Below are positions 57,987-64,000 of a stretch of DNA of 64,000 nt, one piece after another; the stretch's first letter is position 1, and each line of letters starts with the position of its first letter. A program made the position numbers and the translations under genes. The stretch spans positions 272,563,492-272,627,491 of the forward strand of contig CM053030.1 in the NCBI GenBank assembly GCA_028564925.1. Direction: 5' to 3'. This DNA comes from Lithobates sylvaticus. Its lineage: Eukaryota; Chordata; Amphibia; Anura; Ranidae. The notes beneath the pieces are model-generated. The model searched no databases. It saw nothing but the letters and a program-made list of their open reading frames with translations, and had not been told where the DNA came from.

Positions 57987-60900
57987 GTGTGTAGTCCAAG
58001 TGAACCACCTCCCTGCCTGGGCTTTGCTGGATTCCGGAAGCATGGTAACCCTGGTTCATCCTAGAGTAATTGGGAAGACCGGTCCGGTAAGCAAAACTTT
58101 ACGGGTTGTGTGCATTCACGGGGACACTAGGGAGTACCCTCTCATCTCGGTGTCCATCTCCACAGCATATGGCACTGGTACTCAAGAGGTGGGGGTGGTA
58201 AAGAACTTGATACATGATGTTATCATAGGACGAGACTGTCCATTTTTTGAAAAACTGTGGGGACAAGGAGAACTACCTGAACGATGCCAAGACTGGGGAG
58301 AAACTAGTTCCTCTGTTCCTACGGTTGAGGGTAATAACCCTGAGATGCCAAATGTTCCTAATGTGGATCCAGTTGATACAAATGCTAATGATTGGATTAA
58401 TGGTGATGAAAGTAGTGCTGATACTGTTAAGGGTGTCAAAATGTGTGGTTCGCAGACCTACCTGAACACTGAGGAGGGGGGACCTTCCCCACTTCAGGTA
58501 ATGCTGGGTGAAGAGGATGAGGAAGTGGCCTCTACCCCTGCCCTGCCGGATTTGGGTGTTCCCCAGGGGACATTTGGTACTGCCCAGATGCAGGACGCCA
58601 CTTTGGCCCGTGCACGGGAACAAGTTATAGTATTAAATGGGGTACCCCAAGAGCCAGGTGCGAATGAGCGGTGGCCCCACTTTGCAATATGTAATGAATT
58701 GCTTTATCGGGTTACCAAAGTGAGAGAAAATGTGGTAGAACAATTATTGGTACCCCAACAGTATAGACGCAAGGTCCTGGACCTGGCCCATGATGATGTT
58801 TTAGGGGGACACCTGGGAGTTGAAAAGACGGAGGCACGGATCACCGACCGGTTTTACTGGCCAGGTCTGAAAGCAGAGGTAAGAAGATACTGTGCCTCTT
58901 GTCCCACCTGTCAGTTGACCGCGCCGGTGACCCACTTCCGGAGCCCTTTGGTCCCTCTGCCCATAATTGAGGTCCCATTCGAGAGGATAGCCATGGATAT
59001 AGTGGGTCCTTTGGTAAAGTCAGCTCAAGGTCACTCGTACATACTGGTGATCCTTGACTATGCCACCCGATATCCTGAAGCGCTACCTCTGCGGAATACC
59101 TCCTTTAAGGCTATTGCTCGGGAATTATTCCAGTTGTTTACACGGACTGGTTTTCCCAAGGAAATACTCACGGATCAGGGCACCCCGTTTATGTCGGGGG
59201 TTATGGCTGGTGTGTGCAAGCTGTTCCGGATTAAACAGCTGCGCACATCGGTCTACCATCCACAAACGGATGGGTTGGTAGAGCGCTTTAATAAGACCCT
59301 TAAGTCTATGCTCAAGCGGGTTGTACAATGGGATGGGAAAGACTGGGACTGCCTGTTACCCGCTCTCCTGTTTGCTATCCGGGAAGTGCCCCAGGCCTCC
59401 ACTGGGTTTTCGCCCTTTGAGTTGGTATATGGGCGGAGACCTCGCGGACTACTGGATTTTGTTAAAGAGGAATGGGAAAGTGAACCTATTCAGCATAAGA
59501 GTGTTCTTGAATATGTTTCCCAAATGCAGGAGAGGATCCGAACTGTGATGCCTCTAGTCAAAGAACATTTGCAAAAAGCCCAGGAGGCTCAACGACGGGT
59601 CTATAATAGGGCTGCTAGAATAAGGAACTTCCAAGTGGGGGATCGAGTAGCGGTGTTGATCCCCGCTGTGGAAAGTAAATTCTTGGCCAGGTGGCAAGGC
59701 CCCTTTGAAGTTGTAGAAAAAGTGGGAGAGGTAAATTATAGAGTCCACGAACCAGGTAAGAGGATTGGGGTGGAGAGTGTCCAAGTAGCAAATACCCTGT
59801 CTAGAGTCCAAAGTCAGCAGGCAAAGGAGTTCTTGCAGAGAAATAAAGAGACATTTTCAGACTTGCCAGGGCTCACTAGTGTCATAGAGCATGATATTGT
59901 CACGGAACTAGGAGTCAAAGTTTTTGTCCGGCCTTACCGCATTCCAGAGGCCCAAAGGAAGGCTGTTTCAGAGGAAGTGAAGAAGATGTTAGACCTGGAG
60001 ATTATTGAGGAATCACAGAGTGAGTGGTCAAGCCCGATTGTGTTGGTACCGAAGCCCAACGGGACTCTGCGATTCTGCAATGATTTCCGGAAACTAAATG
60101 AAGTTTCACGGTTTGATGCCTACCCCATGCCCCGGGTAGATGAGCTTATTGAGAGACTAGGTCCAGCCAGGTATATCACTACATTAGACCTTACCAAGGG
60201 GTATTGGCAAATCCCGTTGACTAAGGCTGCTAGAGAGAAAACTGCTTTTTCTACCCCAGAGGGAAGTTTTCAGTACAAGAGAATGCCTTTTGGATTGCAA
60301 ACTGCTCCAGCCACATTTCAGAGGGCAATGGATAGGATTTTACGTCCTCACCGGCAGTATGCCTCAGTATACTTGGATGACATAGTCATTTTTAGCAGAG
60401 ACTGGGAATCACACTTGCCCAAAGTCCAGGCAGTACTGGACTCCCTTTGGAAGGAGGGGTTTACAATAAACCTGGAAAAATGTGCTTTGGGAATGGAGGA
60501 GGTGAAATGCCTGGGCTATGTTGTGGGTAGAGGGGTAGTAAAACCTCAGGTCAACAAGGTAGAGGCTGTACAGAATTGGCCCCGCCCCCTCACAAAAAAA
60601 CAGGTACGTGCATTCCTGGGTATGGTGGGATACTACAGGAGGTTTGTACCCAACTTTGCCACGTTGGCAGCTCCATTGACCGATCTGACTAAGGGTCGGA
60701 AATCGGTCATGGTGGAGTGGAATGCAGACGCTGAGAAGGCTTTTTTGGAGCTCAAGTCGGCACTGTGCCAACACCCTGTCCTAGTAGCACCCAATTTTTC
60801 AAAAGAGTTTGTTGTACAGACTGATGCTTCCGATGTAGGATTGGGAGCGGTGTTGTCACAGGTTATTCATGGCGAGGAGCACCCAGTAGTCTTCCTCAGT

Positions 60901-61210
60901 AGGAAGTTAACACCAGCGGAGAAAAACTACGCTATAATTGAACGAGAGTGTCTGGCCATTAAGTGGGCTCTGGAATCCCTCAGATATTACCTTTTGGGGA
61001 GGAAGTTTAGGCTGATTTCTGACCATGCCCCTTTAACATGGCTGAGATAAGTTAAAGGGACTAATGCCAGGGTTACTCGGTGGTTCCTGGCACTCCAGGA
61101 ATTTAAATTTGTAGTGGAGCATAGGCCCGGGAGACTGCATCAAAATGCAGATGCCCTCTCCCGAGTCCATTGTTTGAGCTCCACTGTTGCCTCCACCTCC
61201 TTGGCGTTGG
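57950..61210 (+). CDS. pol of the gmr1-like element: PR-IN-RT-RH (fossil part)
   Basis: Approximate extent. Aspartic protease: ALLDSGSMVTLV (about 58020). Integrase: zinc-binding GGHLGVEKTEAR and CASCPTCQ (about 58800-58920), catalytic MDIVGP, LTDQGTPF and HPQTDGLVERFNKTLKS (about 58990-59310), then a GPF-type module FLARWQGPFEVVEKVGEVNYRV. Reverse transcriptase: SSPIVLVPKPNGTLRFC, LDLTKGYWQIPL, FGLQTAPATFQRAMD and YLDDIVIF (about 60030-60395). RNase H: QTDASDVGLGAVLSQ and SDHAPLTW (about 60820-61045). Placing integrase before RT is the Ty1/copia-like order that marks gmr1-like Ty3/gypsy elements. Confidence 0.93.
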
Positions 61211-61226
61211 GGCACAGGGGGGGATA

Positions 61227-61649
61227 TGTACAGGACGCCGTGGCTGGGTCCTGGAAGGACGCTATGTTTCCCCTCTGTTTGGACTGTGGTCCCTTTAAGG
61301 GAACAAAAAGGGTTAACTCACCTGTCAGAGGAAGTGGGTTTAAAAACAAGACAGGAAGTTGCAGATGGGTGTGGAGGAGTGTAGAGGAGATGGTGGTTTG
61401 TGTTTGGTTTGATTTGCAGCAACCAACGTGGACAGCAGCGTTCTGCCTGGAAGCCTCCTAGCAGGTGAAGTCACCTGCAACCACCCCAAGGACTGTTTGA
61501 TTGCGATAGCAATGCTGGACTTTGAATGTCGGTGAGACTGAAACCTTTTTCTTTTGTTTTTGCTGCTGTCAAGCTGTTTAAGTTTAATAAACCTCCTTTT
61601 GGTTTAAAAGCCTGTGTCCTGCGGTCTGGCTGGTCCCCCGAACTTTACA
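61227..61649 (+). repeat. 3' LTR of the gmr1-like element
   Basis: 423 bp, about 98.8% identical to the 5' LTR with no length difference. Preceded by a G-rich polypurine tract (about 61215-61225). Confidence 0.93.
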
Positions 61650-64000
61650 ACATATAAATAAATTTGGTCTAATATGAATACAGTATTCAGAAATACATTC
61701 ATATACACATGAGCCTTATAGTGTCTGCGGAACCAGCTAAATGCTATGTACATTCTTTCAAAGAGGAAAATCTAGTTTTTTATTATTAAATTACGCATAA
61801 TTGTAGTATAGATCAAATAACGGTTACAAATTCAAAAAATCGGAAACCTGGGGCATTTGTTATGTTATCCTATGTGGCAGAAAAGTATGTATATATACCC
61901 ACATAGAAGTAATAGTGTGGGTTATTATTGTACAGGGCATCACGTTTGGTGTCTGTGTATACACCTATGTGTTATGTATAGAGGAAACTAGAAATGGGGG
62001 GAGGGAAAGGGATGGGGAGAAGGGGGAAGGAGAGGGGGTAAAGGCGGGAAAGAAGGGGGGGGGGAGACGAAGCAGGAGTGAATGACTGTAGGACAATATC
62101 TTGGGGATAAAAAACCCATACTCACATTGATTGTTGTTAGGCGTGCAACCTGAATAGGGGATGCAAGTTGGAAATATTATTGAGTTTTGCCTGACACAAA
62201 ACCCCTCAAAAAGGGTGCATATGAAATGGACTTGTTCAATCCTGGAAACAAGTTAGCTTGGAGTTTAAAGATCGTGCTGTAAGAGGATCTTGTTCCAGTC
62301 ACCGCCTCGATCCGGGGTATGTTACATTTTACATATCTGCCCAGAGGTAAGTAATGATTTCCAATTTGCATAGAATATACATGCTTTGATATCCTGCAGT
62401 GAAACTCCTGCTTCGTCTTCCCCACATAGAATGCCCCCGCAATCGCAGGACATAAGATAAACTACGCCCCTGGTTTGACAATTAGCGTAGTGTAGGGGTT
62501 TGAAGTTTACCCCATTTGGGAGGCTAGAGACTTTCTCTCATCTTATATATTGGCAGCATGAACAATGGCCACAAGGGGAGGAACCAAACACTGAGCAGTG
62601 TCTCAGTCGTTTTTGTTCGTTTCTATACTCGCTTTGGACTAGCTTGTCCTTAAGTGAGGTTGCCCTTTTAAATGTGATTGCAGGATAGTCAGATATAAAG
62701 CAATTTACCTTTGGGTCATCCATAAGGATGCTCCAATGCTTATTGATGATGTTTCTAATTGCCTTATGTTGTTGAGAAAAGCGAAGAATGATCCTGGTAG
62801 GATCATTATTACAGCTTTTCACCCCATTTTCCCTTTTGGACAATAATTGGCAGCGAGTTTGTACTGTTGTTCTATTGTATGCTTTTCGTAAGCATGAGCG
62901 GCTGTAGCCGCGTGCGAGTAATCTTTTTTTGTAGGTTACCAGCTTCGAATTTAAAGGAGGAATCCTCAGAACAATTACGACGTAGACGTAGTACTGTCCA
63001 TATGGGGTAACATTTTTAAGAGTATCTGGATGCGAGCTTGACGCATGCAAAATAGTATTCCCGGCTGTACTTTTACGGAACAGTTTTGTTGAAATTTTAT
63101 TTTGAGAGTTACGTCATGTATTATGAATCATAAGTCATAGTGAACTTGAGGTTGTATGGATTGGAATTGATGCAATCAAAAAATTCCAACAGTAGTGCCT
63201 CTGATCCTTCCCAGACGACGAGGACGTCATAAATGTACCGTAGCCATACCTTTATATGGCTCGTGTACACGAGGAGGTCCTCGTCATCCAGGAGGGATTT
63301 CTCCCACTCCCCCAGGTACAAATTGGCGTAGGCCGGTGCGCAACATGTGCCCATGGCCACGCCTTGCACCTGAAGGTAGTGGGAGTTGTTGAAGACAAAG
63401 AAATTTTGAGTCAAGATATAGTTCAAACCCTCAACGATAAATTTGTTAAGGTCATGAACGTATCTTTGGCTGCATGTGAGGATGCCCTGTACAGTCTCGA
63501 CCCCCTTGGTGTGGGGGATCGAGATGTACAGGGCCTCCACATCAATTGCCACCAGCAGTGAATTCGCCGAAAGTGGCATGTCCGCAGTTATCTTAAGTAG
63601 GTGAATGGTGTCCTTTAGGAATGAAGGTAAACAAATTACAAACGGTTGCAGAAATGAATCAGTCACTTTACTGAGATTTTCTGAAATGCTCCCATTACCG
63701 GAGTCTATTGGTCGCCCAGGTGGTTTCTTTTTACCTTTGTGTATTTTGGGTAAGCTGTAGAATGTAGCTACACGTGGGTGTTTGACTCGGAGAAGTGTGT
63801 ATTGCTCCAATAGGTACCTTCTTATACCATTCCCTGTTGTCCAGGATAGCTTGACACATATCAATGTAGTCCTGATTGTCCATCAGGACCACATTGCCAC
63901 CCTTATCGGATGGTTTTATTGTAACATCTATGTTGTTACATAGCATATCCATAGCATCAATTTCACCATGACTCAGATTATTTGGGGGAATTTTCTTGGG
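61650..64000 (-). pseudogene. Penelope-like element: RT and GIY-YIG endonuclease (continues past window end)
   Basis: On the minus strand the segment at 63952-63731 has TIKPSDKGGNVVLMDNQDYI, typical of the start of a Penelope-like RT. It is followed by FYSLPKIHKGKKKPPGRPI, LLVAIDVEALYISIPHTKGV, VQGVAMGTCCAPAYANLYLG and WLRYIYDVLVVW (63864-63121), where the usual RYIDD box reads RYIYD. The RT-endonuclease linker (63050-62538) ends in a CGHCSCC cysteine cluster. A GIY-YIG-type endonuclease (around 62430, GKTKQEFHCRISKH) closes the frame near 62177. Several breaks are present. The 3' end is taken to be the region 53525-56397, displaced by the gmr1-like insertion. Confidence 0.88.

Larger units (their letters stand above)
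56398..61649 (+). mobile_element. gmr1-like Ty3/gypsy LTR retrotransposon, nearly whole
   Basis: Two LTRs of 423 bp (56398-56820 and 61227-61649) begin TGTACAGG and end TTTACA. They differ at about five positions (about 1.2%), which marks a young insertion, a few million years under ordinary neutral rates. ACAT flanks both sides (56394-56397, 61650-61653). A primer-binding-type TGGTGCTCGAATGC starts at 56823, and a G-rich polypurine tract precedes the 3' LTR. Parts in order are gag, protease, integrase, reverse transcriptase and RNase H. The integrase-first order defines the gmr1-like group. The copy looks nearly whole, with about one break. It lies within a Penelope-like element. Confidence 0.95.

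Overview
This 64 kb window looks like intergenic or intronic DNA from a large vertebrate genome. My best guess is a frog, probably a ranid: CR1 and L2 LINEs, Penelope-like, DIRS-like and gmr1-like retroelements, Tc1, hAT-like, TTAA-target and PIF/Harbinger DNA elements and many foldback MITEs occur together, and several repeats read like ones I associate with ranid frogs (recollection, not a search). I recognise no host protein-coding exon, no tRNA or rRNA gene and no CRISPR. Nearly all long open frames are shadows of repeats.

Layout. 0-2 kb: end of a hAT-like element full of foldbacks and short tandem repeats. 2.2-2.8 kb: candidate solo LTR fossil. 3.0-4.1 kb: a 42-bp minisatellite with a 210-bp higher-order period. 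4-17 kb: mostly unannotatable DNA with foldback MITEs, one dead Tc1 element (10.1-11.6 kb) and lone Penelope-like ends. 17-31 kb: a hAT-like element (17.38-18.84), a 5'-truncated Penelope-like element with inverted ends (19.3-20.8), a short hAT-like element (20.9-21.5), a second dead Tc1 (21.7-23.1), and TTAA-family elements (23.3-23.9, 28.06-30.42).

31.1-51.7 kb is a set of nested insertions. A DIRS-like fossil is split by an L2 LINE, which is itself split by a 7.6 kb PIF/Harbinger transposon with TTA target duplications. Further along, the DIRS is split by an 8.3 kb hAT-like element with 8-bp target duplications, which carries a 5.1 kb TTAA-flanked element and two large palindromes. 52.3-64 kb is a second nest: a CR1 LINE interrupted by a Penelope-like element, interrupted in turn by a young, nearly whole gmr1-like Ty3/gypsy element whose integrase lies upstream of its reverse transcriptase.

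The standout is the PIF/Harbinger element at 33053-40639. It appears intact and carries three spliced genes: a two-exon DDE transposase, a three-exon Myb/SANT-like protein, and a two-exon MADF-domain protein. The last two are divergent over a shared promoter of about 300 bp. Transposase plus Myb-like partner is the known vertebrate layout, and transposase plus MADF partner is known from Drosophila PIF elements; all three in one element is unusual. Small repeats elsewhere in the window carry similar termini and look like its non-autonomous relatives.
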